Shown here: positions 25,313 through 35,084 of the stretch, in pieces
Layout of the letters: each line of letters starts with the position of its first letter
Numbering within the stretch: the first letter of the stretch is position 1
Assembly (NCBI RefSeq): GCF_001658005.1
Contig: NZ_CP015987.1
Coordinates: forward strand, 674,001-738,000
Source of the DNA: Sphingobium sp. EP60837
GTDB lineage: Bacteria; Pseudomonadota; Alphaproteobacteria; Sphingomonadales; Sphingomonadaceae
Reading direction: 5' to 3'
DNA length: 64,000 nucleotides
Translations under genes and position numbers: made by a program
The notes under the pieces: model-generated
What the model was told of the DNA's origin: nothing
Databases searched by the model: none
What the model saw: only the letters and a program-made list of their open reading frames with translations

Positions 25313-26908
25313 TTAGGCGGGCTGGCCCTCGGACAAGGCTGGAAGCCATTCGCGCACCGCATTTTTCAGCAGCTTTCCGTTCGGATTGCGGGGCAACGGG
25401 CCTTCCACGATATAGACATGATCGGGCACCTTATAGTCCGAAAGGCGCTCCGCGCAGAATTGACGCAGGCTGGCGTCGTCGGCCTGTTCGTTCGTCACGA
25501 CGAACGCCTCGACCCGCTCGCCCAACACGGGGCAAGGGCGGCCGACCACAACCGCTTCGGCCACGGCCTCATGCGCCATCAGGGTGTTTTCGACCTCGAC
25601 CGAGTAGATTTTGAATCCGCCTCTATTGATCATATCCTTCATGCGATCGAGTACGCAGATATATCCGTCCGCATCCATCGCGCCGATATCGCCCGACTTC
25701 CAATAGCCGGCCGCAAAGCCTTTTTCAGTCGCTTCGGGATTGTTCCAGTAGCGCGGGACCGTCATCGCCCCTGCAATCCAGATTTCGCCCTGCGCGCCTG
25801 GCGGCACCTGACGTCCATCCTCGTCCATGATGACGATATCGGTATAGGGAAGTGGCTTGCCCACCTTGTCGCGATGAGATGCGCATTGTCCCAGCGGCAT
25901 CATTACCGCAGGGGACGAGGTCTCCGTCGATCCGTAGATGTTCACCAGCGTCAGCTGTGGCACATGTTCGGCCAGCGCCTCGATCGTCGCCTCGGCCATC
26001 GGCGCTCCGCCGAATGCGCCGATCCGCCAACTCGACAGATCGAAATTGTCGAAGTCGGGGTCCATCAGGCACAGCTTGTACATTGCCGGAACCATGATGG
26101 CGAAGCTCATGCGTTCGGCTTGCGCCAATTCCAGGAACTGCCGTGCCTTGAACGCCTCCTCCACGACCACCTTGCCGGCCACGCGGACGCTGAGCATCAA
26201 GACAAGGCCGATGCCGGTAACGTGCGACGCAGGGACGGCCAGGATCATCGACTCGCCGTCTTTCAACTGCAGATGATTTTGAGTGCCGATGCAGATGGTG
26301 GTGAGCCCGAGATGGGTCAGCACCGCGCCCTTGGGACGACCAGTGGTGCCGGACGTATATAGGATGCAGAAAGGATCGTCCTCTCCCACTGCGGAGTGAT
26401 CCGGCCTGTCTGCTCGCGTTTCCGGCCCAGCGGCTGACCAAGCTGCCGCTTCCGCTTGGTAGGGGAGCCAATGGCGGACCGCGGGCAGGCTGGCGCGGTC
26501 GGGCAGTTGGTCTTCCAGCGCGTCGTCATAAATGATCGCCGCCGCGCCGCTATCGGTCAGCGCATAGGCGGTTTCGGGCGCGCGTTGGCGGATGTTCATC
26601 GGGACCGCGATGACGCCGAGCCGCGCTGCGGCCACCAGCAATGTCATGTAGTCAGCGCGGTTGGAAAGAAGGATGCCCATCCGATCGCCAGCGGCAAGGC
26701 CGAGCGCGGTCAGCCGCGCGGCGCAGGCGTCCACGCGCGCGGCAAGACTGGCATAACTCCATCGCACATCGCCTTCTACCAATGCGATCGAGTCAGGCGC
26801 GCGCCGCACCGCATCCAGAAACATCGCGTAAATGTCTTGCGGCCGATCCGCGTAACAGTCCACCACCCTGCCGTGGTGCAATTCCTTGCGGAGATGCTCT
26901 TCCTTCAT
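25313..26908 (-). CDS. AMP-dependent acyl-CoA synthetase (ANL superfamily)
   Basis: A ligase of about 531 aa activating a carboxylic acid to its CoA thioester. Motifs: 'LYTSGTTGRPKG' (P-loop), 'YGSTET' region, 'YWKSGDIGAMDADGY' and the hinge 'DRMKDMINRGGFKIY', plus the catalytic Lys in 'RNPNGKLLK'. The ATG at 26908 is taken because the family N-terminus 'YADRPQDIYAMF' begins shortly after; the 78 residues of longer reading frame overlap the divergent promoter. It diverges from the ACAD/APH operon at 27035, so both could be induced together, with this enzyme making the CoA ester that the operon consumes. Confidence 0.9.
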   Translation of the reverse strand: MKEEHLRKELHHGRVVDCYADRPQDIYAMFLDAVRRAPDSIALVEGDVRWSYASLAARVDACAARLTALGLAAGDRMGILLSNRADYMTLLVAAARLGVIAVPMNIRQRAPETAYALTDSGAAAIIYDDALEDQLPDRASLPAVRHWLPYQAEAAAWSAAGPETRADRPDHSAVGEDDPFCILYTSGTTGRPKGAVLTHLGLTTICIGTQNHLQLKDGESMILAVPASHVTGIGLVLMLSVRVAGKVVVEEAFKARQFLELAQAERMSFAIMVPAMYKLCLMDPDFDNFDLSSWRIGAFGGAPMAEATIEALAEHVPQLTLVNIYGSTETSSPAVMMPLGQCASHRDKVGKPLPYTDIVIMDEDGRQVPPGAQGEIWIAGAMTVPRYWNNPEATEKGFAAGYWKSGDIGAMDADGYICVLDRMKDMINRGGFKIYSVEVENTLMAHEAVAEAVVVGRPCPVLGERVEAFVVTNEQADDASLRQFCAERLSDYKVPDHVYIVEGPLPRNPNGKLLKNAVREWLPALSEGQPA

Positions 26909-27034
26909 TTGGATGTCGTTCCTCTCGGCGCGACCGGCTATGGCGTGTTCACACATAGCTCGCCGGGCTCTTTTAATTACACCTTGCATTGTGGTTCTGG
27001 CCTTGGCAAGCGCCAACAAACGAAAGGAGCGGAG

Positions 27035-28219
27035 ATGGCGACCATAGATCATGAGGATGGGCGAGCTATAGCCCAAAAGGTCGAAAGGTTCGTCCGCGAC
27101 ATCGTCGTACCCTATGAGACGGACAGCCGCCGGGACGATCATGGGCCGCTCGATTCATTGGTGCACGAAATACGCGCCAGGGCGCGTGAAGCCGGGGTGC
27201 TGACGCCGCATATCCGCCCCGACGGCAGCCATCTCAGCCACCGGGCGACGGCGCGGGTTCTGCGCGCGTCCGGACTTTCGCCGCTGGGTCCGTTGGCGTG
27301 CAACACTAACGCGCCCGACGAAGGCAATATGTTCCTGCTCGGGAAGGTTGCGACGCCGGAGCAGAAGCAGCAGTTTCTCGACCCCATGGTGGCTGGCGAG
27401 GGCCGATCCTGCTTCCTGATGACGGAGCCGGCGGCCGATGGGGGCACCGGGTCCGATCCATCGATGATGCAGACGCGCGCCGAATTACAGGGCGACGAAT
27501 GGGTAGTGAACGGACGCAAAGCGTTCGCGACGGGTTTCGACGGAGCCAAATTCGCTATCCTTATGGCGAAGACTGAGCGAGAGGACGGCACGCCTTCCGC
27601 CACCATGTTCCTGGTCCCCCTGCCGCATCCTGCGCTTCAGCAGGAACGGCTGATCAGCACGATCGACAGCTCCATGCCGGGCGGCCATGCGGTCGTGAAG
27701 GTCGAAAATCTGCGCCTGTCTGCATCCGCGATCCTGGGTGCGGCGCATGAAGGCTTTGCCTATGCGCAGATCCGCCTCGCTCCTGCGCGGTTGACCCATT
27801 GCATGCGCTGGCTGGGCGCAGCGACGCGCGCTAATGAGATCGCCACCGAATATGCGGTCAGGCGGCAGGCGTTTGGCAAGGCGCTGATCGACCATGAGGG
27901 CGTTGGCTTCATGCTGGCCGATAATCTCATCGACCTAAAGCAGTGCGAGCTGATGATCGACTGGTGCGCCGACGCGCTCGATGCCGGGGAAAAGGCGATC
28001 ACCGAAAGCTCCATGGCAAAGGTCGCCGTATCTGAAACCCTGTTCCGTGTGGCGGATCGCTGCGTCCAGGTGATGGGTGGTACGGGCGTCAGTCACGACA
28101 CGATCGTCGAGCAGGTGTTCCGCGAAATCCGGGCCTTCCGGATCTATGACGGCCCAACGCAGGTGCATAAATGGTCGCTGGCCAAGAAGATCAAGCGCGA
28201 GGCATTGGCCCGGTCATGA
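27035..28219 (+). CDS. Acyl-CoA dehydrogenase of the ACAD10/11 type
   Basis: A 394-aa flavoprotein. It has 'LMTEPAADGGTGSD' (FAD/substrate loop), 'RRQAFGKALIDHEGV' and a C-terminal 'YDGPTQVHKW'. In ordinary acyl-CoA dehydrogenases that last motif is YEGT with a catalytic Glu; the DGPxxVH form is the ACAD10/11 signature. Those proteins work with an APH-type kinase: a 4-hydroxyacyl-CoA is phosphorylated and the ACAD removes the phosphate. Here the kinase is the next gene, overlapping by 4 bases. AAAGGAG lies 5 bases before the ATG at 27035; the much longer frame that opens upstream is not credible. Confidence 0.9.
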   Translation: MATIDHEDGRAIAQKVERFVRDIVVPYETDSRRDDHGPLDSLVHEIRARAREAGVLTPHIRPDGSHLSHRATARVLRASGLSPLGPLACNTNAPDEGNMFLLGKVATPEQKQQFLDPMVAGEGRSCFLMTEPAADGGTGSDPSMMQTRAELQGDEWVVNGRKAFATGFDGAKFAILMAKTEREDGTPSATMFLVPLPHPALQQERLISTIDSSMPGGHAVVKVENLRLSASAILGAAHEGFAYAQIRLAPARLTHCMRWLGAATRANEIATEYAVRRQAFGKALIDHEGVGFMLADNLIDLKQCELMIDWCADALDAGEKAITESSMAKVAVSETLFRVADRCVQVMGGTGVSHDTIVEQVFREIRAFRIYDGPTQVHKWSLAKKIKREALARS

Positions 28220-29274
28220 ACGTCGAGCAGCTGAATGCGGGCCTCACGCAAGTGCGCGAGGCGCATCGTTTCGATGAAGGCGCTCTGCGGGCCTGGTTGC
28301 GCGATCATGTGCCAGAGGCGGAAGGGGAACTGACCGTCCGGCAGTTCAAGGGCGGGCAGTCCAATCCGACCTTCCGGCTGGACACGCCGGGCCGCTCCTT
28401 CGTCATGCGGCGCAAGCCGCCGGGTGTTACGGTTCCGGGCGCTCATGCCGTCGATCGGGAAGCGCGGGTGATCGGGGCGCTCGGCAAGGCCGGCTTTCCG
28501 GTGCCGCAGGTTTACGGCTTGTGCACTGACGAAGCGGTGATCGGCAGCTGGTTCTACGTCATGGAATGTGTCGAGGGACGGGTCTTCTGGAATTCCCGCT
28601 TCGAATCCGTGCCTGCCGAAGAGCGGCCTGCCTATTTCGACGCCATGAACGCGACGCTGGCGCTGCTGCACAACTTCGATCCTGCAGCCCTTGGGCTCGA
28701 CGACTTCGGGAAGAAGGGCAATTATTTCGAGCGTCAGATCGCGCGCTGGTCCCGCCAATATCTGAGCGACGAAGCCGCAGGCCGCGACGCCAATATGGAT
28801 CGGCTGATCGAATGGCTTCCGGTAAACATTCCCGCGGGCGATGAGAGCCGGATCGTTCATGGCGACTATCGCGCGGACAATATGGTCTTTGATCCGACCG
28901 AGCCGCGCGTGTCGGCAGTGCTGGACTGGGAGCTGTCGACGCTTGGCCATCCGCTGGCGGATTTCGTGAATCACATCATGATGTACCGCCTGCCGCCGGA
29001 GATTCTTTCCGGGTTGCGCGGCGTTGACATCGCGGCGCTAAACCTGATGCCCGAAGAGGATTATATCGCTGCCTATTGCCAGCGGACGGGACGGGAAGGC
29101 ATTAAGAATATCGGCTTTTACCGCGCCTTCGCCCTGTTCCGGCTTGCCGCCATCTATCATGGCATCAAGGCCAGAGCATTGCGCGGGACGGCCGCGTCGG
29201 CGCATGCAGAAGAACTGGCGGCGCAATATCCTCTGCTCGCTAAATTAGGGTGGGGCGAAGCAGAGGCGGCTTGA
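28216..29274 (+). CDS. APH-family phosphotransferase, ACAD10/11 kinase partner
   Basis: A 352-aa kinase of the aminoglycoside phosphotransferase/choline kinase fold. 'GGQSNPTF' is the nucleotide loop, 'FVMRRKPPG' carries the ATP-binding Lys, and Brenner's motif 'HGDYRADNMVF' and 'VLDWELSTLGHPLADF' supply catalytic Asp and metal ligands. The last segment is characteristic of the LvaA/ACAD10-11 kinases rather than antibiotic-resistance enzymes. The start overlaps the ACAD stop (ATGA), so equimolar synthesis is likely. Inferred role: ATP-dependent phosphorylation of a gamma- (4-) hydroxyacyl-CoA. A human-like fused version exists in mammals; here the two domains are separate genes. Confidence 0.9.
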   Translation: MNVEQLNAGLTQVREAHRFDEGALRAWLRDHVPEAEGELTVRQFKGGQSNPTFRLDTPGRSFVMRRKPPGVTVPGAHAVDREARVIGALGKAGFPVPQVYGLCTDEAVIGSWFYVMECVEGRVFWNSRFESVPAEERPAYFDAMNATLALLHNFDPAALGLDDFGKKGNYFERQIARWSRQYLSDEAAGRDANMDRLIEWLPVNIPAGDESRIVHGDYRADNMVFDPTEPRVSAVLDWELSTLGHPLADFVNHIMMYRLPPEILSGLRGVDIAALNLMPEEDYIAAYCQRTGREGIKNIGFYRAFALFRLAAIYHGIKARALRGTAASAHAEELAAQYPLLAKLGWGEAEAA

Positions 29275-29293
29275 ATTCAAGGGGATTTAATGA

Positions 29294-30265
<972 letters not shown>

Positions 30266-30267
30266 CC

Positions 30268-31158
30268 ATGAGCAAGAGCTACAACACCATCCGATATGAA
30301 GTCGAGGATGACGGCGTCCTGCTGCTGACGCTCAATCGGCCCGACAATCTGAACGCCTTCACCGTTGAAATGTGCGAGGAGCTGATCGACGCCTATGGCC
30401 GCGCGAGCCAGGATGATGCGGTTCGCGTCATCGTCGTGACAGGCGAGGGCCGCGCCTTTTGCGCGGGCATGGACCTGTCGGTCGGCGGTAATGTCTTCGG
30501 CCTGGACGAGAGCATGACGCCCACCATGGAGGATCTGCACGAGCGTAGCGACGATCCGGCGATCCTGAAGGGCGTGCGCGACACTGGCGGCCGCGTGACG
30601 ATGGCGATGTATGACTGCCTGAAGCCCATCGTGGGCGCGGTGAATGGCGCGGCGGTGGGCATCGGTTCCACCATGTTGCTGCCCATGGATTTCCGATTCG
30701 CGTCGGAGAAGGCGCGCTTCGGTTTCGTCTTCGGGCGGCTGGGCATCACGCTGGAAGCCTGTTCATCCTTCTTCCTGCCGCGCATCGTCGGGTTGGAGCA
30801 GGCGCTGGAATGGGCGTACAAGGCCGATATTTTTGACGCGGCCGAAGCGCATGAAAAGGGTCTGGTGCGCGGCGTGTTCCCGGCCGAAACGCTGGTCGAT
30901 GAGGCTAAAGCCTTCGCCCGGTCACTGGTGCAGGATCGTTCGCCTGTGTCGATCGCGCTGATCCGCCAGATGCTGAACCGCAACAGTGCGCAGCCGGACC
31001 CATGGCAGGCGCATCTGACCGAGTCCCTTTCGGTATTCTACACAAGCCAGGCCGATGGACGCGAAGGCGTGCGCGCTTTCAATGAAAAGCGGCCTGCGCA
31101 ATTTACGGGCAAGGCGTCGCAGATGCCGTCCTTCTTCCCCTGGTATGACAAGCAATAA
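30268..31158 (+). CDS. Enoyl-CoA hydratase/isomerase (crotonase) family
   Basis: A 296-aa crotonase, longer than the usual 260 because of an insertion after the first oxyanion loop ('AFCAGMDLSVG'). The second loop is 'NGAAVGIGSTML'. At the catalytic region it reads 'FGFVFGRLGITLEACSSFFL': Gly/Arg replaces the first Glu and a Glu is kept at the second position ('LEACSS'), as in many isomerase-like members. The ATG at 30268 follows GGAG; the ORF extension upstream overlaps the previous gene. It probably hydrates or isomerises the enoyl-CoA made by the ACAD/APH pair. Confidence 0.88.
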   Translation: MSKSYNTIRYEVEDDGVLLLTLNRPDNLNAFTVEMCEELIDAYGRASQDDAVRVIVVTGEGRAFCAGMDLSVGGNVFGLDESMTPTMEDLHERSDDPAILKGVRDTGGRVTMAMYDCLKPIVGAVNGAAVGIGSTMLLPMDFRFASEKARFGFVFGRLGITLEACSSFFLPRIVGLEQALEWAYKADIFDAAEAHEKGLVRGVFPAETLVDEAKAFARSLVQDRSPVSIALIRQMLNRNSAQPDPWQAHLTESLSVFYTSQADGREGVRAFNEKRPAQFTGKASQMPSFFPWYDKQ

Positions 31159-31173
31159 TAGTTGGAGAGAGAC

Positions 31174-31593
31174 ATGATCACACTGGAAGACAAGGTCGCG
31201 GTTCAGGAACTGATCGCGCGCTTCACCCGCTGTTCCGACTTCGGAGACTGGGAGGGGCTGGCGAAGATCTATACGCCCGATGTCGTCACCGAAATGGAAG
31301 GCATCACCATCCGTTACGAAGGCATCGAAGCGCAGGTCGAACATGCCAAGGAGTCGGATCGGCAGGCTGAGGGCAGGAACCGTCACTATAATTTCAATAT
31401 GATCGTCAGCGAGGAAAATGGGCAGGTCTTTGCCGACTATGCCTTCATGAACGTCAATGCGGGCCATAATCCGATGGGTTCGCGGATCGTCGTGACCGGC
31501 CGTCAGCGCGACACGGTCGTCAAGACGGGCGAGGGGTGGAAAATCGCGCGCCGCTTCGTTCAGTTCGATCAGGCGGTAAGCCTGGACTTCTGA
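31174..31593 (+). CDS. SnoaL/NTF2-like protein
   Basis: A 139-aa single-domain protein with the NTF2-like cone fold: an N-terminal helix 'VAVQELIARFTRCSDFGDWEGLAK', 'YTPDVVTEM', and C-terminal strands 'GEGWKIARRFVQF'. The family covers ketosteroid isomerase, limonene-epoxide hydrolase, polyketide cyclases and ring-hydroxylase beta subunits, and the specific reaction cannot be told. His and Asp residues in the pocket region ('RNRHYNF') resemble dehydratase/isomerase members. The ATG at 31174 follows GGAGAGA. It lies between the crotonase and a 17beta-HSD10-like SDR. Confidence 0.8.
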   Translation: MITLEDKVAVQELIARFTRCSDFGDWEGLAKIYTPDVVTEMEGITIRYEGIEAQVEHAKESDRQAEGRNRHYNFNMIVSEENGQVFADYAFMNVNAGHNPMGSRIVVTGRQRDTVVKTGEGWKIARRFVQFDQAVSLDF

Positions 31594-31611
31594 CCCGAGG
31601 GAGAAGCGATC

Positions 31612-32373
31612 GTGGATGTGAAGGATCTGTGTGCTATCGTAACCGGAGGCGCGTCGGGACTTGGCACGGCAACCGCCGAAATGCTGGCGAGCCGGGGCGC
31701 GCGGGTGACGATCTTCGACCTTAACGAAGAGGCGGGGAGAGCGCTGGCCGAGCGGCTAGGCGGCAGTTTCCACCGCGTCGATGTGACCAGCGCCGAATCC
31801 GTCGATGACGGTCTGGCGGCTGCTGCCGCGCGGCTGGGCACGCCGCGCATCCTGGTGAATTGCGCTGGGGTCGCTCCGGGTGCGCGCGTCATTGGCAAGG
31901 ACGGCGCGCCGCATTCGCTCGATCTCTTCCGCACGGGGGTCGAGATCAACCTGATCGGCACGTTCAACGTCATCTCGCGTTTCGCTGCCCGGCTTGCCGC
32001 CGCCAATGTGGAAGGCGAAGAGGCGGGGGTCATCGTCAACACGGCGTCGGTGGCCGCGTTTGAAGGGCAGATCGGTCAGGCATCCTATGCAGCGTCCAAG
32101 GCCGGTGTGGTCGGCATGACTTTGCCGATCGCTCGCGACCTGGCGCAACATCGTATCCGCGTGATGACGATCGCGCCGGGCATCTTCCTGACGCCGATGC
32201 TGCAGGGTCTGCCCGAGGCAACGCAGGATTCGCTGGGTACGCAGGTGCCGCACCCTTCGCGGCTGGGTAAGCCATCCGAATATGCGCAATTGGTGCAGAG
32301 CATTATCGACAATCCGATGTTGAACGGCGAAGTCATCCGTCTGGACGGCGCGATCCGCATGGGACCGCGCTGA
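31612..32373 (+). CDS. SDR, 3-hydroxyacyl-CoA dehydrogenase type 2 (HSD17B10-like)
   Basis: A 253-aa SDR. Loop 'GGASGLGTATAEML', 'NCAGVAPGARV', Ser in 'NTASVAAFEG' and Tyr-x3-Lys in 'YAASKAGVV'. 'GQIGQASYAASK' and 'RDLAQHRIRVMTIAPG' are the hallmarks of the HSD17B10 subgroup, which oxidises 3-hydroxyacyl-CoA, often short or branched, and also some steroids. GTG start at 31612 preceded by GGGAG. This gives the operon a complete set: dehydrogenase (27035), crotonase (30268) and hydroxyacyl-CoA dehydrogenase, leaving only a thiolase, which appears at 58726. Confidence 0.87.
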   Translation: MDVKDLCAIVTGGASGLGTATAEMLASRGARVTIFDLNEEAGRALAERLGGSFHRVDVTSAESVDDGLAAAAARLGTPRILVNCAGVAPGARVIGKDGAPHSLDLFRTGVEINLIGTFNVISRFAARLAAANVEGEEAGVIVNTASVAAFEGQIGQASYAASKAGVVGMTLPIARDLAQHRIRVMTIAPGIFLTPMLQGLPEATQDSLGTQVPHPSRLGKPSEYAQLVQSIIDNPMLNGEVIRLDGAIRMGPR

Positions 32374-32436
32374 ACGCGCCGCACGAACATGGGCGAGGTT
32401 GACCAGCGCCCGAAAGATAGAAGAGGATAGCGGCAC

Positions 32437-33669
32437 ATGCCCGATACGCTGGACGCCACGATCGACCTGCCGGAAACGGAGGCCTTGCTCCACAGATTTG
32501 TTGAGGATGGCGTCATCCCCGGCGGCATATTGGCATGGGGAACGGTGGGTGGGCCGGTCCGCTATCATGCGGAGGGAAGGCTGGGTTACGAGCGCGGCGC
32601 TGCCGTTGATGAACGCTCCGTCTTCCGCATCTATTCCCAGACGAAGCCGATTACCGGCGTCGCCGCGATGATGCTGATCGAGGATGGCGTGATCGCGCTA
32701 GATCAGCCGATCAGCGAAATCCTGCCGGCCTTCGCAGACATGCGGGTGATGGAAGGCGACGATCCGGAAGTGACGCGTCCCGCCGCGCGTCCGATCACCG
32801 TGCGGCATTTGCTGACCCATACTGGGGGATTTGGCATGGCGGGTATGACGCTGGGCGCGCTCTACACGAAGCATGGGGTGGCGCCGGGTACGCGCGAACG
32901 CGTCGCCGGGCCGGGCGAGCTGCCGACGCCGACATCGCTCGCCGAACTGGGCGATCGAATCGCTGCCCTGCCGTTGGCGACGGATCCGGGCACCCGCTTC
33001 GACTACAGCGTGGCGCTCGATGTGCTGGGACTGGTCATCGAAGTCGCGTCGGGCATGCCGTTCGAAACCTTTCTGCAGCGCCGCGTGTTCGAACCGCTCG
33101 GCATGGTGGACACCGGCTTTTTGATCCGGCCGGACCAGGTCGCGCGCTTTGCCGACCTGCCCGAGAAGAAGGACGGGAAATGGGCGCTGGCCGATGATGC
33201 GTCCGACAGCTTCTATGCGCGGCCCTATTATCCGGCGGGCGGTGGCGGGCTGGTGTCGACGGCGCAGGATTATGTGCGCTTCGCCACCATGCTGCTGAAC
33301 GAGGGCGAGCTGGACGGCGTGCGGGTGCTGAAGCCAGAGACGGTGCGGCTGGCCCGGTCCAACCTGCTGCCCGAGGCTGTCACCCATGTGGACCTGCCGA
33401 TCGGCCAGACGCTTTCGGGCGTCGGCTTCGGCGCGGGCATGTCCGTTTCCCTGACGCGCAGTGAGCGAACCGGCGGCATGTTCGATTGGCCGGGCGATGT
33501 GCCTGCTGGCGTGTTCGGCTGGCCGGGGGCGGCGGGCACGGCCTGCTGGATGGACCCGGAGCGCCGCTTCTTCCTACTCTACCTCGCGCAATATTGGCCA
33601 AGCTGGCTGAACGGCGCGATGCGGCCCGACATTGTTGCGGCGGCCTATCGCGACCTGGAGCGGCGATAG
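32437..33669 (+). CDS. Serine hydrolase of the beta-lactamase/esterase (class C, EstB-like) family
   Basis: A 410-aa hydrolase with S67-Q-T-K70 (SxxK nucleophile/base), Y190-S-V (YxN/S) and a late 'WPGAAGT' in place of the KTG/HxG motif, as in EstB-type carboxylesterases. No signal peptide is visible, so it is probably cytosolic and acts on an ester or lactone rather than on beta-lactams. The start at 32437 follows AGAGGA with a slightly long spacing. It sits between two SDR genes in a CoA-thioester operon, where it could cleave a lactone made by a BVMO. Confidence 0.86.
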   Translation: MPDTLDATIDLPETEALLHRFVEDGVIPGGILAWGTVGGPVRYHAEGRLGYERGAAVDERSVFRIYSQTKPITGVAAMMLIEDGVIALDQPISEILPAFADMRVMEGDDPEVTRPAARPITVRHLLTHTGGFGMAGMTLGALYTKHGVAPGTRERVAGPGELPTPTSLAELGDRIAALPLATDPGTRFDYSVALDVLGLVIEVASGMPFETFLQRRVFEPLGMVDTGFLIRPDQVARFADLPEKKDGKWALADDASDSFYARPYYPAGGGGLVSTAQDYVRFATMLLNEGELDGVRVLKPETVRLARSNLLPEAVTHVDLPIGQTLSGVGFGAGMSVSLTRSERTGGMFDWPGDVPAGVFGWPGAAGTACWMDPERRFFLLYLAQYWPSWLNGAMRPDIVAAAYRDLERR

Positions 33670-33770
33670 AGCATCTGGAGCAAGGTGATTTGAGCGTGAT
33701 TCTTTCGCTCGAAACGAACGGAAGAAGGCGGATCGATTTAAAAATTGTCGAGCTGTGAAGGGAGAGGTTC

Positions 33771-34565
33771 GTGGCGGCATTGGACAACCAGGCTGATTTC
33801 TCGCCGCAGCTCGGTTCACCCGCGACTGGTGTGGTGATCACCGGGGGCGCGTCGGGCATTGGCCTGGCTGCGGCCCATGCTCTTGCGGCGGTGGGGCGTC
33901 CGGTGGCGCTGTGGGATATCAATGCGGATGGTGCGGCAGGCGCGGCGGATATCATCAGCCAGCGTTATGGCGTGCGTGCGGTTGGGTTCAGCGTTGACCT
34001 GCGCAACCCGCAGGCGGTGACGCCCGCCGCGATCGCCACGCGGGAGGCGATCGGCGCGGTTGGCGGGATCGTCCATTGCGCGGGCACGGCGGAGACGACG
34101 GGCATCGATGGCGTGACGCCGGAAAATTGGGACTCGGGGATCGCACTGCATGTCCGGTCCATCGTGCTGATGACGCAGGCTTTTCGGGAGGATTTGCGCA
34201 GCCTGCCGGGCAGCGCGATCGTGGCGTTGTCGTCGATCAACGCGACATTGGGCAATGGCATGATCCCGATCTACAGCGCGGCGAAGGGCGCGGTGATCTC
34301 GCTCGTTCGTTCGATGGCCGACGAACTGTCAGCCGATGGCGTGCGCATCAATGCGGTGAGTCCCGGGATGATCGACACGCCGATCATGGCGGGGACGAAG
34401 GCGGCGCTGCCCGGTCATTATGAGCGTAGGATCATGATGGGCCGCTATGGCGCGGCGGAGGAACTGGGGCGCGTCATCCGCTTTTTGCTGTCGGACGAGG
34501 CTAGCTACATGACAGCGGCGGAAATCATCGTCGACGGCGGCAACATCAACTCACAACGGCAATAG
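33771..34565 (+). CDS. SDR family oxidoreductase
   Basis: A 264-aa short-chain dehydrogenase: 'TGGASGIGLAAAHA', 'HCAGTAE', Ser in 'VALSSINA', Tyr-x3-Lys in 'YSAAKGAV', and the C-terminal 'IIVDGGN'. GTG start at 33771 with GGGAGAGG upstream. It begins 101 bases after the serine hydrolase, more than other gaps in the operon, so an internal promoter is possible. Two hairpins directly follow the stop codon and end the operon. Confidence 0.87.
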   Translation: MAALDNQADFSPQLGSPATGVVITGGASGIGLAAAHALAAVGRPVALWDINADGAAGAADIISQRYGVRAVGFSVDLRNPQAVTPAAIATREAIGAVGGIVHCAGTAETTGIDGVTPENWDSGIALHVRSIVLMTQAFREDLRSLPGSAIVALSSINATLGNGMIPIYSAAKGAVISLVRSMADELSADGVRINAVSPGMIDTPIMAGTKAALPGHYERRIMMGRYGAAEELGRVIRFLLSDEASYMTAAEIIVDGGNINSQRQ

Positions 34566-34588
34566 CATGGCCACAGGAGCGGCCATGC
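34565..34588. other. Hairpin at the SDR stop codon
   Basis: Perfect eight-base arms GCATGGCC / GGCCATGC with an 8-base loop, starting in the stop codon of the SDR. Together with the terminator 8 bases further on it makes a tandem hairpin at the end of the operon. Confidence 0.5.
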
Positions 34589-34595
34589 CTGTCGA

Positions 34596-34628
34596 GGCGC
34601 TGTTCCCGTGCGGGATGCAGCGCCTTTT
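34596..34628 (+). terminator. Rho-independent terminator of the ACAD/APH operon
   Basis: Stem GGCGCTG / CAGCGCC with an inner stem TCCCG / CGGGA, followed by TTTT. It lies between the plus-strand SDR and the convergent secreted-protein gene. Confidence 0.72.
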
Positions 34629-34633
34629 GAGCG

Positions 34634-34915
34634 TCAGAGCTTGTTGACTTCCTTGGAGGTCAGGCTGGTCACCAGACCCTTTTCCGCCGCGCTGAGCGTG
34701 GTGGCGGGGATGACGACGAAGCGGCCGCTGTAGATGATCTGCACGCCGGTCGGCTCGCCAGCGGCGTTCTTCAGCACGCGGTCGATGAAGCCGACCTTGC
34801 GGCCGTCAACGGTCTTTACCAAGGCGCGGTCCTTGATGACGGGCGCGTCGGCGGCGATGGCGGCGGCGGGAAGAGCAAGCGACAAAGCCGCTGCAAAAGC
34901 GAAAGAAAACTTCAT
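34634..34915 (-). CDS. Small secreted/periplasmic protein of unknown function
   Basis: A 93-aa protein with a signal peptide (Met-Lys, hydrophobic core, cleavage after about residue 22 in 'AAIAADA'). The mature part has 'DRALVKTVDGRKVGFIDRVL' followed by 'IYSGRFVVIPATTLS', a small beta-rich layout like PRC-barrel proteins. The ATG at 34915 follows AAGGGGA; a longer frame has no signal sequence. It is unrelated in type to the catabolic genes around it and ends tail-to-tail with the SDR. Confidence 0.72.
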   Translation of the reverse strand: MKFSFAFAAALSLALPAAAIAADAPVIKDRALVKTVDGRKVGFIDRVLKNAAGEPTGVQIIYSGRFVVIPATTLSAAEKGLVTSLTSKEVNKL

Positions 34916-35084
34916 GATGATCCCCTTTGAAATGGAATGGGGGGCCGATAGCATGTGGGACAGCAGATAAGAAAGACATCCTTCGTTGCAAAATCTGCAA
35001 TTCGGAAGATTGTTCGGAAATTAGCGCCTGCGCGGATTTCATAATCGTCCATTAGGGCGCGCGGACGGTAAAATAGAGGGGCAT

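Noticed and set aside
28216..29274. Aminoglycoside resistance kinase
   Set aside because: Its neighbours and late motifs match the ACAD10/11 kinase group.
32437..33669. Antibiotic resistance by beta-lactamase
   Set aside because: The SxxK/YxS motifs fit the EstB esterase group, there is no signal peptide, and the gene lies in a CoA-thioester operon.
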